The position numbers and the translations under genes were made by a program. From Limnohabitans sp. MMS-10A-178 (GTDB lineage: Bacteria > Pseudomonadota > Gammaproteobacteria > Burkholderiales > Burkholderiaceae_C), in NCBI RefSeq assembly GCF_003063375.1, contig NZ_NERY01000002.1, forward strand, positions 310,001 to 374,000: 64,000 bases of DNA, written 5' to 3'. The notes below the pieces were generated by a model, which worked only from the letters and a program-made list of their open reading frames with translations, did no database searches and had not been told where the DNA came from. This document shows positions 53,059 through 61,761 of this stretch, piece by piece (positions within the stretch are counted from its first letter, which is position 1; each line of letters opens with the position of its first letter).

Positions 53059-53604
53059 TTATTCTTCGGGTGAAACTTCAAGCGCCACCAGCAGTCTGGC
53101 CACCATGTTGTAAGCCGCGATGGCGGTGGTCAGCTCAACAATTTCTGTGGTGTTTAATTGGGTTTGCAGTTGCTTGAACAACCCAGCGTCAACTTTCACG
53201 TTCAAGGTCATCTGGGCCGCATACTGCACCACCCACCTGGACATGGGGTCTAAGGCTTCGTCTTGCACACCCTTGTCTGGCGCATTGGCTATCGCTCTAT
53301 TTAAGCCATCCAACTCAGCTTGCGTGCCACCTGCTTTGAGGTAGTCGGGGGCATGGTGGTGGTACTCATAGTGCGCACCTGTTAGGAGAGCTACTGTGCA
53401 AATGCCAAGCTCGCACAATTTGCGAGAAGCAGACAATCCCGTTCTGACATTGCGCATGTAGACATTCCAACCAGATGCAACGGGATAGCTCCACAACAGC
53501 GCTTTGTCGATGTTCAGCAGTTCCCCGCCTCTGCGGGCCAAAATGGCGTCAACCAACTCTTTGGGTTGGCTCAGTTGCTCTGGGGTCCAGTCGGGGATGC
53601 GCAT
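53059..53604 (-). CDS. carboxymuconolactone decarboxylase family (AhpD-like) protein
   Basis: A 181-residue all-helical protein. The segment LSASRKLCELGICTVALLTG with GAHYEYHHHAPDYLKAG is characteristic of CMD-family proteins. The CxxC pair of peroxidase AhpD proteins is not visible, which argues for the non-redox, decarboxylase-like branch. The biochemical reaction is unknown. It lies 18 bases downstream of the DUF3297 gene. Confidence 0.82.
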   Translation of the reverse strand: MRIPDWTPEQLSQPKELVDAILARRGGELLNIDKALLWSYPVASGWNVYMRNVRTGLSASRKLCELGICTVALLTGAHYEYHHHAPDYLKAGGTQAELDGLNRAIANAPDKGVQDEALDPMSRWVVQYAAQMTLNVKVDAGLFKQLQTQLNTTEIVELTTAIAAYNMVARLLVALEVSPEE

Positions 53605-53622
53605 GAGAAATTCCTTGATTGT

Positions 53623-53871
53623 TTATCGGTAAAAGGCTTCAACCTTGCCCTTGAGTTTCATCAAAAGAGGGTTACCTTTGCGGTCGAGGGCCTTGCCGGC
53701 TGGCACTTTGATCCATGACTCACTGATGCAGTATTCCTCCACATCCTTTCTTTCCTTGCCATTGAAACGAATGCCAATTTCGAATTCGAAGATGGCTGCG
53801 TTGTAAAAGGGGCTTTTGGCGTCAATCGACAGATGGTCTGGCAATTCGGGGCGTGAGTTTTTGTCGCTCAT
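53623..53871 (-). CDS. DUF3297 protein
   Basis: An 82-residue protein beginning MSDKNSRPELPDHLSIDAKS, with FEFEIGIRFNGKERKDVEEY and AGKALDRKGNPLLMKLKG, all typical of DUF3297 (glutathione peroxidase-like annotation in some genomes is unfounded). Function unknown. It is first in a two-gene leftward unit with the CMD gene and divergent from the sugar ABC operon. Confidence 0.85.
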   Translation of the reverse strand: MSDKNSRPELPDHLSIDAKSPFYNAAIFEFEIGIRFNGKERKDVEEYCISESWIKVPAGKALDRKGNPLLMKLKGKVEAFYR

Positions 53872-53944
53872 ATTCTTTTCAATTTGATAAAACCGTTGTT
53901 ATATGCAATTCTCTCCCATTTGAGGGTGGTTTACATTCCAAAAT

Positions 53945-53957
53945 TTGGTCTGACCAA
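53945..53957. promoter_or_regulatory. GntR/FadR-type operator candidate
   Basis: TTGGTCTGACCAA is a perfect 6-base dyad around a single T, closely matching the TGGTnnnACCA-type operators of FadR-subfamily GntR regulators such as PdhR/LldR. It lies 111 bases upstream of the sugar ABC ATPase gene and 74 bases upstream of the DUF3297 start. No GntR gene is in the window. Confidence 0.5.
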
Positions 53958-54068
53958 TTAGGGTATCTTTGGATAAGAAACCTAAGCCAACAGTGTGATA
54001 CTGATTTTCAGATCAAGTAGTTTGAGCCTGCCTAGTCAATGCAGGCCTGTTTTAGCAGGGATTTTCTA

Positions 54069-55142
54069 ATGGCCAGTGTATCGATCCGATCCGTCAAAAA
54101 GAATTTTGGCGATGTTCCCATCCTTCACGGTGTTGACATTGAAATTGAGGACGGCTCTTTCACCGTATTGGTTGGCCCTTCTGGCTGTGGCAAGTCAACC
54201 TTGCTGCGAATGATTGCTGGGCTTGAAGAAATTAACAGCGGCCAAATCAACATTGGTAGCCGCGAAGTTAACAACCTTCCCCCCAAAGAGCGCGATATCG
54301 CCATGGTATTTCAAAACTATGCGCTGTACCCCCACATGACTGTTGGCGAGAACATGGCCTTCTCACTCACCTTGGCCAAAAAACCGCAAGCCGAAATCGA
54401 CACCAAGGTGGCCCGCGCTGCCGATATTTTGGCGCTTGGCTCCCTGCTCGATCGCTACCCTCGTCAACTATCGGGCGGTCAGCGTCAGCGTGTGGCCATG
54501 GGCCGTGCCATTGTTCGCGACCCCCAAGTCTTTTTGTTTGACGAACCCCTCTCCAACCTCGACGCCAAGTTACGCGTTGCCATGCGCAGCGAAATCAAAG
54601 AGTTGCACCAGCGTTTGAAAACCACATCTATCTACGTCACACACGACCAAATTGAAGCCATGACCATGGGCGATCAAATTGTGGTCATGCGAGATGGCCG
54701 TATTGAACAAAAGGGTTCCCCACTCGACCTGTACGACATGCCCGCCAACCAGTTTGTAGCAGGCTTCATTGGTTCACCCGCCATGAATTTTTTACCTGGC
54801 AAATTGTTGGTCAGCGGTGGGCAATGTCAAGTTGAATTGAACGACGGCCTAAAGCTAGACCTGCTAAGTCCCGTTCAAGGACAAAATGGACAGCCCGTTA
54901 TTTTTGGCACTCGCCCAGAACACCTCACCTTGGTGAGCAGCGGTGGCATCTCAGCCCATGTTTCTGTTTTAGAACCCACCGGCATGGACACCTTTGTTGC
55001 CTGCAAGCACGAAGGTGTTGAGTTCTCTGCGGTTTTCCGCGAACGTCACGAATTTCAATTAGGCAGCACCATCAACCTTCAACCTGACATGTCGCGCTCA
55101 CACGTTTTTGACGCAGCATCGGGCAACAGGTTAGCCGCCTAA
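54069..55142 (+). CDS. ABC transporter ATPase, UgpC/MalK type
   Basis: A 357-residue ATPase of a carbohydrate-type importer. Walker A GPSGCGKST, the Q-loop MVFQNYALYPHMTV, the signature LSGGQRQRVAMGRAI and Walker B VFLFDEPLSNLDAKLR are present, followed by the C-terminal regulatory TOBE-like domain with FGTRPEHLTL. ATG 54069 (MASVSIRSVKKNFG) is used; an upstream in-frame start at 54039 lies before the family's usual opening. It is the first gene of an operon with binding protein, two permeases and a Bug receptor. Confidence 0.92.
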   Translation: MASVSIRSVKKNFGDVPILHGVDIEIEDGSFTVLVGPSGCGKSTLLRMIAGLEEINSGQINIGSREVNNLPPKERDIAMVFQNYALYPHMTVGENMAFSLTLAKKPQAEIDTKVARAADILALGSLLDRYPRQLSGGQRQRVAMGRAIVRDPQVFLFDEPLSNLDAKLRVAMRSEIKELHQRLKTTSIYVTHDQIEAMTMGDQIVVMRDGRIEQKGSPLDLYDMPANQFVAGFIGSPAMNFLPGKLLVSGGQCQVELNDGLKLDLLSPVQGQNGQPVIFGTRPEHLTLVSSGGISAHVSVLEPTGMDTFVACKHEGVEFSAVFRERHEFQLGSTINLQPDMSRSHVFDAASGNRLAA

Positions 55143-55202
55143 TATTTGAAATTTTTTAACCATTTTTCTCGTCGCTAACCCACTCAAAACAGGAGACTTA
55201 TC

Positions 55203-56534
55203 ATGACAAAACTGAATCGTCGCGACTTCCTCGAAAGCTCAGCCGGTGCTGCGGCAGCTTCAACCACCCTTGGCTTGGGCGCTATGGCGGTTAGCCCAGC
55301 AGTCCAGGCTCAAAACATGGCCTTCAAGCCAGAAAAAGGCGCCAAACTGCGTGTTTTGCGTTGGAGCCGATTTGTGCAAGGCGACATTGACGCCTACATG
55401 GCCAACGTCAAGAAATTTACAGCAGCCACTGGCGTTGAAGTACGTGTAGACAACGAAGGCTGGGAAGACGTTCGACCCAAGGCTGCGGTAGCTGCCAATA
55501 CAGGCGCCGGACCCGACATCATTTTGTCCACCAACGACGATGCCAATTTGTACCCAGAGAAATTGCTCGACGTCACAGATCTGTGTGAGTACTTGGGCAA
55601 AAAATATGGTGGCTTCTACCCTTCATGCCATGCGTATTTAAAACCCGATGGCAAAAAATGGATTGGCGTTCCACTTGGTGCTGCAGGTGCCATGATGGTT
55701 TATCGTCAAAGCCACTTAAAAGCAGCAGGTTTTGACTCATTCCCTAAGGACACCGATGGTTTCCTCAGAATGCTCAAAGCCCTCAAAGAAAAAGGCACTC
55801 CGGGTGGCTTTGCGCTTGGCAATGCCACAGGTGATGGCTTGTGGTGCAACTGGCTCATTTGGGCCTTTGGCGGCAAATTGGTAGATGCCAGCAACAAAGT
55901 GGTCATTGACAGCCCCGAGACCATCAAGGCTTTGGAATACGCCAAAGAAATGTACGCCACATTCCCACCTGGCACCTTGTCATGGCTCGACCCCAACAAC
56001 AACAAAGCGTTCTTGGATGGACAGGTCAGCGTTACCAACAACGGCATCTCCATTTACTACGCCACCAAAACATCTACCGATGAAAAAGTGCGCGCATTGA
56101 ATGCTGACGTTCACCACGCAGCTTATCCCGTTGGCCCTGTTGGCACGCCTACCGAGTCACACTTGTTCTTCAACCAGATGGTCATGAAGTACACCAAGTT
56201 CCCGAATGCAGCCAAAGAGTTCTTGCGCTTCATGATGGAAAAAGAGCAATTCGATCCGTGGCTCACAGCCGCTGGTGGCTATATTGCCCCTCCTTTGGAC
56301 TTCTACACCAAGTCTGCCATCTGGACCTCCGATCCAAAGCACACAGCCTACCGCGATTGCGTGAAAAACATGCGTCCAGCAGGCTACGCAGGCAAGCTGG
56401 GTTATGCCTCAGCTGGCGCCGGTGCCGACTTCATTGTGGTCAACATGGTGGCTGAAGCTGCTAGCGGTTCTAAAACACCGAAAGAAGCTGCAGAACGCGC
56501 ACAGAAACGTGCTGAGCGTTACTACAAAGTTTGA
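55203..56534 (+). CDS. sugar-type ABC transporter substrate-binding protein
   Basis: Extracellular solute-binding protein (family 1), 443 residues. It has a twin-arginine type signal (RRDFLESSAGAAAA) ending near VQAQNM, so it may be exported folded. The mature part contains LRVLRWSRFVQGDIDAYMAN, FGGKLVDASNKVVIDSP and a C-terminal EAAERAQKRAERYYKV. ATG follows AGGAG. The ligand is not predictable; a sugar, polyol or related compound is inferred. Confidence 0.9.
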   Translation: MTKLNRRDFLESSAGAAAASTTLGLGAMAVSPAVQAQNMAFKPEKGAKLRVLRWSRFVQGDIDAYMANVKKFTAATGVEVRVDNEGWEDVRPKAAVAANTGAGPDIILSTNDDANLYPEKLLDVTDLCEYLGKKYGGFYPSCHAYLKPDGKKWIGVPLGAAGAMMVYRQSHLKAAGFDSFPKDTDGFLRMLKALKEKGTPGGFALGNATGDGLWCNWLIWAFGGKLVDASNKVVIDSPETIKALEYAKEMYATFPPGTLSWLDPNNNKAFLDGQVSVTNNGISIYYATKTSTDEKVRALNADVHHAAYPVGPVGTPTESHLFFNQMVMKYTKFPNAAKEFLRFMMEKEQFDPWLTAAGGYIAPPLDFYTKSAIWTSDPKHTAYRDCVKNMRPAGYAGKLGYASAGAGADFIVVNMVAEAASGSKTPKEAAERAQKRAERYYKV

Positions 56535-56559
56535 TCTTTTTATCAACTGAAAAGAACCC

Positions 56560-57471
56560 ATGACACCCTTGCTTGAGAGAGTTCAGAACAGCCGCAATGT
56601 GCTCGGCTTGATCTTTATGATGCCCGCAGCACTCTTGCTGCTGCTGTTTCTGACATACCCTCTTGGCTTGGGTGTTTGGCTTGGCTTTACCGATACCAAA
56701 ATTGGCCGGGGTGGCCAATGGATCGGTTTAGAAAACTACATCTTCCTACTGGGTGACAGCGTCACTCAGTTAGCGTTGTTCAACACCATGTTCTACACCA
56801 CGGTGGCCAGTGCGTTCAAGTTTTTCTTGGGTTTGTGGCTCGCCTTGTTGCTGAATAAAAATCTGGCATTCAAATCGTTTTTCAGGGCAGTTATTCTGCT
56901 GCCCTACATTGTGCCCACCGCTCTTTCTGCCATTGCTTTTTGGTGGATTTTTGATTCGCAGTTTTCCATCATCAGTTGGGCCCTGGTCAAAATGGGCTGG
57001 ATCGACACCTACATCGACTTTTTGGGATCACCCTGGAATGCTCGTTTTTCCACCTTAGCGGCCAACGTATGGCGCGGTGTCCCCTTTGTGGCCATTACCC
57101 TGTTGGCTGGCTTGCAAACCATTTCGCCGTCTTACTATGAGGCCTCCGCCATCGATGGCGCAACGCCTTGGCAGCAGTTTTGGCACGTTACCCTGCCATT
57201 GCTCACCCCCATCATTGCGGTCACCATGACCTTCTCTGTGCTCTTCACGTTCACAGACTTCCAACTCATTTATGTGCTCACACGAGGCGGCCCACTCAAC
57301 GCCACGCACCTCATGGCCACCCTCTCCTTTCAGCGGGCTATTCCTGGCGGTGCTCTGGGTGAAGGCGCAGCCATTGCCATTGCAATGGTGCCGTTCTTGT
57401 TGGCAGCCATTCTCTTCAGTTATTTCGGATTACAACGCCGCACATGGCAACAAGGCGGCAGCGACAAATGA
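56560..57471 (+). CDS. sugar-type ABC permease (MalF/UgpA type)
   Basis: A 303-residue permease with six predicted helices. It starts MTPLLERVQNSRNVLGLIFM and has the cytoplasmic EAA loop YYEASAIDGATPWQQFWHVT leading to LPLLTPI. It partners with the next permease and the UgpC-type ATPase. Its stop overlaps the downstream permease start (ATGA). Confidence 0.92.
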   Translation: MTPLLERVQNSRNVLGLIFMMPAALLLLLFLTYPLGLGVWLGFTDTKIGRGGQWIGLENYIFLLGDSVTQLALFNTMFYTTVASAFKFFLGLWLALLLNKNLAFKSFFRAVILLPYIVPTALSAIAFWWIFDSQFSIISWALVKMGWIDTYIDFLGSPWNARFSTLAANVWRGVPFVAITLLAGLQTISPSYYEASAIDGATPWQQFWHVTLPLLTPIIAVTMTFSVLFTFTDFQLIYVLTRGGPLNATHLMATLSFQRAIPGGALGEGAAIAIAMVPFLLAAILFSYFGLQRRTWQQGGSDK

Positions 57472-58340
57472 GCAAAGACACACAAGACAATGTTGGCATG
57501 TCCTATTTGGACACCAATGCAAACAAAATTTTCAAAACCTACTTACCGCTTTTGATTTTTTTGTTCGTGTTGCTCTTTCCGTTTTACTGGATGGGCATCA
57601 CCGCGTTCAAACCAGACAACGAATTGCTCTCGCGTGATGGCAATCCATTTTGGATTGTTGCACCAACATTGGCACACATTGAAAAATTGTTGTTCCGTAC
57701 GGCTTACCCACAATGGATGTGGAACACCGTGGTGGTTTCTGTTACGGCCACATTCTTCTCGCTGTTTGCTTCGGTTTTAGCGGCCTACGCCATTGAGCGT
57801 TTGCGCTTCAAAGGCGCAAAACACACCGGTCTTGCCATTTTCTTGGCCTATCTGGTGCCGCCTTCCATCTTGTTCATTCCATTGGCATCGGTGGTATTTC
57901 AGCTGGGATTGTTTGACACCCGCTTGGCGCTCATCCTCACCTACCCCACTTTTTTGATTCCTTTTTGTACTTGGCTGCTCATGGGCTACTTCCGGTCCAT
58001 TCCCTTTGAACTGGAAGAATGCGCCATGATTGACGGTGCCAACCGTATGGAAATTTTGGTCAAAATCATTTTGCCCTTGTCGGTTCCTGGCCTCATTTCT
58101 GCTGGCATCTTTGCGTTCACTTTGTCGTGGAATGAGTTCATCTACGCCCTCACCTTTGTCTCGTCTAGCGAAGTTAAAACCGTGCCTGTGGGTGTGGTCA
58201 CAGAATTGGTGGAGGGTGACGTATACCATTGGGGCGCACTCATGGCGGGTGCGCTTCTAGGCTCACTGCCTGTTGCTTTCGTATACTCATTCTTTGTTGA
58301 GTATTACGTTTCAGGCATGACGGGGTCGGTCAAAGAATAA
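57468..58340 (+). CDS. sugar-type ABC permease (MalG/UgpE type)
   Basis: A 290-residue permease with six helices. ATG 57468 overlaps the previous stop; a start 24 bases upstream is possible but lies in the other gene. It begins MSKDTQDNVGMSYLD. The EAA loop is ELEECAMIDGANRMEILVKI then LPLSVPG, and it ends VEYYVSGMTGSVKE. It abuts the Bug receptor gene without a gap. Confidence 0.92.
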   Translation: MSKDTQDNVGMSYLDTNANKIFKTYLPLLIFLFVLLFPFYWMGITAFKPDNELLSRDGNPFWIVAPTLAHIEKLLFRTAYPQWMWNTVVVSVTATFFSLFASVLAAYAIERLRFKGAKHTGLAIFLAYLVPPSILFIPLASVVFQLGLFDTRLALILTYPTFLIPFCTWLLMGYFRSIPFELEECAMIDGANRMEILVKIILPLSVPGLISAGIFAFTLSWNEFIYALTFVSSSEVKTVPVGVVTELVEGDVYHWGALMAGALLGSLPVAFVYSFFVEYYVSGMTGSVKE

Positions 58341-58361
58341 ATGAAAAACAGAGGAAGTCAG

Positions 58362-59339
58362 ATGCAAAAAACAGTTTCAAGCAGCCTACTTTCTCTTTTT
58401 CTGGGTCTGACACTGACTTGCTCTGCCCAAGCTCAAGCTTGGCCTACAAAACCTATCAAGCTCATCACTTCGGCGGCACCTGGCGGTGTGGTTGACATTT
58501 ACGCCAGACGCCATGCGCCGCATCTTCAAGCAGAGCTAGGTCAAGCTATCATGGTTGAGAACAGGCCTGGCGCCTCAGGGGCCATTGCAGCCGAGGCTGG
58601 TGCCAAAGCGGATCCCGATGGTCATACGCTGTTCATGGGCAGCCAAAATGAAATGGGCTTAATTGGACAGCTCGGCGTTCCTGTTCGCTACGATGCCAAC
58701 AAAGACTTTTCCGCTGTGGGTCTCACCATTGCAGGCTACCCAATTTTGATGGTCAATGCACAGTTAGGCGTCAAAAATGTGGCTGAGTTGCTGGCCTATG
58801 TCAAAGCCAAAAACACCACTTTAGATTGCGGTGGCAGTGGCACTGCCACCGTTGGACATTTTGTTTGCGCAGCATTTTCTGTTCGAACTGGCACCAAAAT
58901 TCAATATGTACCTTACAAGGCCAATGTGCCAGCAATGACCGATGCAGCCTCAGGACAAGTTCAATTGGTTTCAGCTTTTTACAGCGAAGTAGCCCCATTC
59001 ATTGCCACTGGCAAGCTCGTTCCCTTGGGTGTGTTTGGTGCTAATCGCTTGCCCTTGCTACCTAACGTACCCACCATGGCAGAGCAAGGCTTGAAAGATC
59101 TTGAACTTCAAAGCTACACCGTCTATGCGGTGCCCACTGGCACACCCATTGATGTGCAGCGAAGGCTCAACGCTGCCATCCTCAAAGCAGCTAACCAACC
59201 AGACGTCATGGACAGGGTTAAAGCGGTTGGTGGCATCTACTTCGATATGAATCTCGAAGAAACTCAAGCTTGGCAAAAACGCATTCAATCTCGTTGGAAC
59301 AACATTGTTCAAGAGACAGGTATCAAGCTAGAGAAATAA
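58362..59339 (+). CDS. Bug family receptor at the end of a sugar ABC operon
   Basis: Periplasmic receptor of 325 residues. ATG 58362 follows a GAGGAA site; an ATG at 58341 touching the permease stop is the alternative. The signal peptide ends TCSAQAQAWPTKP; Bug motifs are LITSAAPGGVVDIYAR and MVENRPGASGAIAAE. It is placed in a run of ABC importer genes, an unusual neighbour for a TctC-type protein, and may extend or modulate the uptake spectrum. Confidence 0.88.
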   Translation: MQKTVSSSLLSLFLGLTLTCSAQAQAWPTKPIKLITSAAPGGVVDIYARRHAPHLQAELGQAIMVENRPGASGAIAAEAGAKADPDGHTLFMGSQNEMGLIGQLGVPVRYDANKDFSAVGLTIAGYPILMVNAQLGVKNVAELLAYVKAKNTTLDCGGSGTATVGHFVCAAFSVRTGTKIQYVPYKANVPAMTDAASGQVQLVSAFYSEVAPFIATGKLVPLGVFGANRLPLLPNVPTMAEQGLKDLELQSYTVYAVPTGTPIDVQRRLNAAILKAANQPDVMDRVKAVGGIYFDMNLEETQAWQKRIQSRWNNIVQETGIKLEK

Positions 59340-59408
59340 AGCTTGATTTGCATCAAGGCACACATTTGCTAAAAGCCTAGTATCAATTCTTCACTTTGAA
59401 GGATTGAT

Positions 59409-59837
59409 ATGAAATACCTTATTGCGGTAGACGGCTCTAAAGCCTCCGAAAGTGCTGTCAAGTATGCAGCCGCCCTGTTCAAAAACATGAAGGGCGAAAA
59501 TCACATCACGGTGATCACTGTCCAAGACAACTCTGCACTCAAAATGTTTAAAAAATTCACACCCAAAGGTGCAGTGGATGACTATCTTCGCGAAGGTGCC
59601 GACACCAATCTGGCTTGGTCCGTTCGATTTTTAGACAAAGCCGATGTGGCCCACGATATGGCCATCAAATTTGGCCACCCTAGCGAGCAAATTCTCAAAG
59701 AAGCCAAAGCAGGTGGATTTGACATGATCATCATGGGCACCAAAGGGCGCTCTGGGTGGGCTGACACAGTGTTGGGGTCGGTTGCGCAACGTGTGGCTGG
59801 TGCCTCCAAAGTGCCCGTACTCTTGATAAAGCCTTGA
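59409..59837 (+). CDS. universal stress protein (UspA family)
   Basis: A 142-residue protein with the single UspA fold. It starts MKYLIAVDGSKASESAVKYA and has the nucleotide-binding-type C-terminal GTKGRSGWADTVLGSVAQRV followed by VPVLLIKP. It likely binds ATP, since the G-x2-G-x9-G(S) motif is retained. Role is general stress survival; the trigger is unknown. Convergent with rbgA. Confidence 0.9.
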   Translation: MKYLIAVDGSKASESAVKYAAALFKNMKGENHITVITVQDNSALKMFKKFTPKGAVDDYLREGADTNLAWSVRFLDKADVAHDMAIKFGHPSEQILKEAKAGGFDMIIMGTKGRSGWADTVLGSVAQRVAGASKVPVLLIKP

Positions 59838-59856
59838 GCCAAGAAATGGCGCTTGG

Positions 59857-60798
59857 TCAGTTCTTGATCTTGGCTTTGCGAGCAGATTTCTTTTCTTTTT
59901 GAAGCGCTTCCTTGCGCAGCGTTTTCTCAGCGTCTGCTTTCATGCCCGAAGCCAGCCATTCAGAGAATTCTGTGGGCGTCTCTAAAGTCAGACGGCCCAA
60001 GGCTGCTGATCTGAAATCGTGAATCACAATTTCAGCAGCTTTGGTGGTGTTTACTCGGCCACCACTTTGAATGGCGCCCCGAAATCGAGCAATGGCTTCC
60101 AGCATGGTTTCATCGCTGTGCTCAGCTACATTTTGAATTTTGTAGCGAGTTGTCAAAGCCGATGGATAGTTGACAATCAAGTAATGCAGCAATTCGAGTG
60201 CCACCTCTTCATCGTCAAAGGCATTGACCCCAATAGCGCCACTGGCCGCTAAGTTGTAGCCGCTTTTCTCAACAATGATTCGAGGCCAAAGCACACCAGG
60301 CGTGTCATACAAATAAAAATCATCGGCCAATGTAATGCGCTGCTCCAGCTTGGTCACGCCAGCTTCATCACCTGTTTTGGCTGCTTTTTTGCCCTTCAGC
60401 GTATTGATCAAGGTTGACTTACCCACATTGGGAATACCACAAATAAGAACACGCATGGGTTTGGCCATGCCGCCTCGGTTGGGTGCCAACTGATGACAGG
60501 CCTCAATCAAGGCCTTGGCCGGAGACACCATGCTGGTATCAAGTCCAATGGCTTTGACATTGGGCAAGGCGTTGTAATGTGCCAACCACAAAGAAGTGCG
60601 TGCTGGATCTGCCAAATCTTGTTTGCTAAGCACCTTCAAGCCTGGTTTGCCTTGAATGAGCTGAGCCAACATGGGGTTGGCACTGGAGCCAGGCAGTCGG
60701 GCATCGAGCATTTCAATGACCACGTCAATGTCTTTGATGCGTTCCTCAATCGCCTTTCGGGTGAGGTGCATGTGACCGGGAAACCATTGAATTGCCAT
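59857..60798 (-). CDS. ribosome biogenesis GTPase (RbgA/YlqF-type)
   Basis: Circularly permuted GTPase of 313 residues that helps assemble the 50S subunit. It begins MAIQWFPGHMHLTRKAIEER and has motifs in permuted order: SKQDLAD (G4), GIPNVGKSTLIN (G1) and DTPGVLWP (G3). ATG 60798 is used because it gives this exact family start; the TTG at 60807 is upstream. The tail is Lys-rich (EKKSARKAKIKN). Confidence 0.92.
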   Translation of the reverse strand: MAIQWFPGHMHLTRKAIEERIKDIDVVIEMLDARLPGSSANPMLAQLIQGKPGLKVLSKQDLADPARTSLWLAHYNALPNVKAIGLDTSMVSPAKALIEACHQLAPNRGGMAKPMRVLICGIPNVGKSTLINTLKGKKAAKTGDEAGVTKLEQRITLADDFYLYDTPGVLWPRIIVEKSGYNLAASGAIGVNAFDDEEVALELLHYLIVNYPSALTTRYKIQNVAEHSDETMLEAIARFRGAIQSGGRVNTTKAAEIVIHDFRSAALGRLTLETPTEFSEWLASGMKADAEKTLRKEALQKEKKSARKAKIKN

Positions 60799-60850
60799 GG
60801 CGCTCAAAAATTGACACTAAAAAAGTACAGAGCTCTATTGTCCGATACTT

Positions 60851-61672
60851 CTAGACACCCACCAACTCCATGCGAGCAGTTCCTAGCATGATGGGTTTGA
60901 CCAAGATTTTGTAGGTGTCCAAGTCAAAGCTTTGTTGAACGCTAACCTTCAGGTTGCCCGCTTTTGAACACGAGGTGCTCAAATAGCGCCAATCTTGAAT
61001 TCGATGTCGCTGTATCCAACTGTCGTTCTGCTCGACTAAATCAATGGCGCCAGGAAAAGGCCATGCATGAACCTTCAAATCTGCCAAAGCGGTCATCAAG
61101 CGCTGATCGTGCTGCTCACGTGGCTCCAATCCTACGCAAGCCCCTAAGCATGTTTTGACTTGTAGTCCAAAGCAACCCCGTTTGCTGATTTTCTCGAGTC
61201 CGATGAGACCCAAACACAGACGATGCTGATCACTCAGCTCGCGCAACTTACTTTGCGCAGAATGCACGGAGCTGAAAAGTCCATACAGTCCATCTACTTG
61301 ACCAAGTCCCAAATCTGAACCACTCACAATGATGGGCATCAAACCACCACCCACCTCATCGACTTGAAGCGTACACAGCTTTCTCAATCGCCTGAGACGC
61401 ACATTGAAAATGGGATTCAAACTCTTGATCATGTGCGACTCAAGCATAAGTGCACCAATTTCACCGGCAGTTTCGATGCAATCAACCTGCAATGTCTGCG
61501 ACATCATTTCGCGCTCGTCCTCAGCCCTCATGTGGGCCATGACCCTGCTTCTAATGTCTACACTTTTTCCGATATAAAGAGGCAAGGTACCCTTCCCTTT
61601 GAAAATATAAACACCCGATGACCTTGGCAGATTTGACAAAGTACTGGGTTGAAGGGGAAGACAAATTGTCAC
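60851..61672 (-). CDS. GIY-YIG nuclease, Cho-like UvrC homologue
   Basis: A 273-residue protein. The N-terminal GIY-YIG nuclease has GVYIFKGKGTLPLYIGKSVD, RSRVMAHMR and a glutamate in GALMLESHMIKSLNP. The C-terminal half has the Cys-containing segment KRGCFGLQVKTCLGACVG as in Cho and UvrC middle regions; the UvrC C-terminal endonuclease and HhH domains are missing. Cho makes the 3' incision at UvrAB-marked lesions. The start is GTG 61672; no ATG is nearby. It is 52 bases upstream of rbgA on the same strand. Confidence 0.85.
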   Translation of the reverse strand: MTICLPLQPSTLSNLPRSSGVYIFKGKGTLPLYIGKSVDIRSRVMAHMRAEDEREMMSQTLQVDCIETAGEIGALMLESHMIKSLNPIFNVRLRRLRKLCTLQVDEVGGGLMPIIVSGSDLGLGQVDGLYGLFSSVHSAQSKLRELSDQHRLCLGLIGLEKISKRGCFGLQVKTCLGACVGLEPREQHDQRLMTALADLKVHAWPFPGAIDLVEQNDSWIQRHRIQDWRYLSTSCSKAGNLKVSVQQSFDLDTYKILVKPIMLGTARMELVGV

Positions 61673-61761
61673 AAGGGTTGCACAGATAAGGGTTACGCCG
61701 CTTGAATTCTAATCAGCTTGGGGTAACCTCATTGAACTTTAACCTTCCAATTTGAAGTTTT

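Noticed and set aside
59837..59875. Dyad AGCCAAGA / TCTTGGCT as a terminator after the universal stress gene
   Set aside because: The right arm lies inside the rbgA coding end with a 23-base loop and no U-tract; too weak to list.
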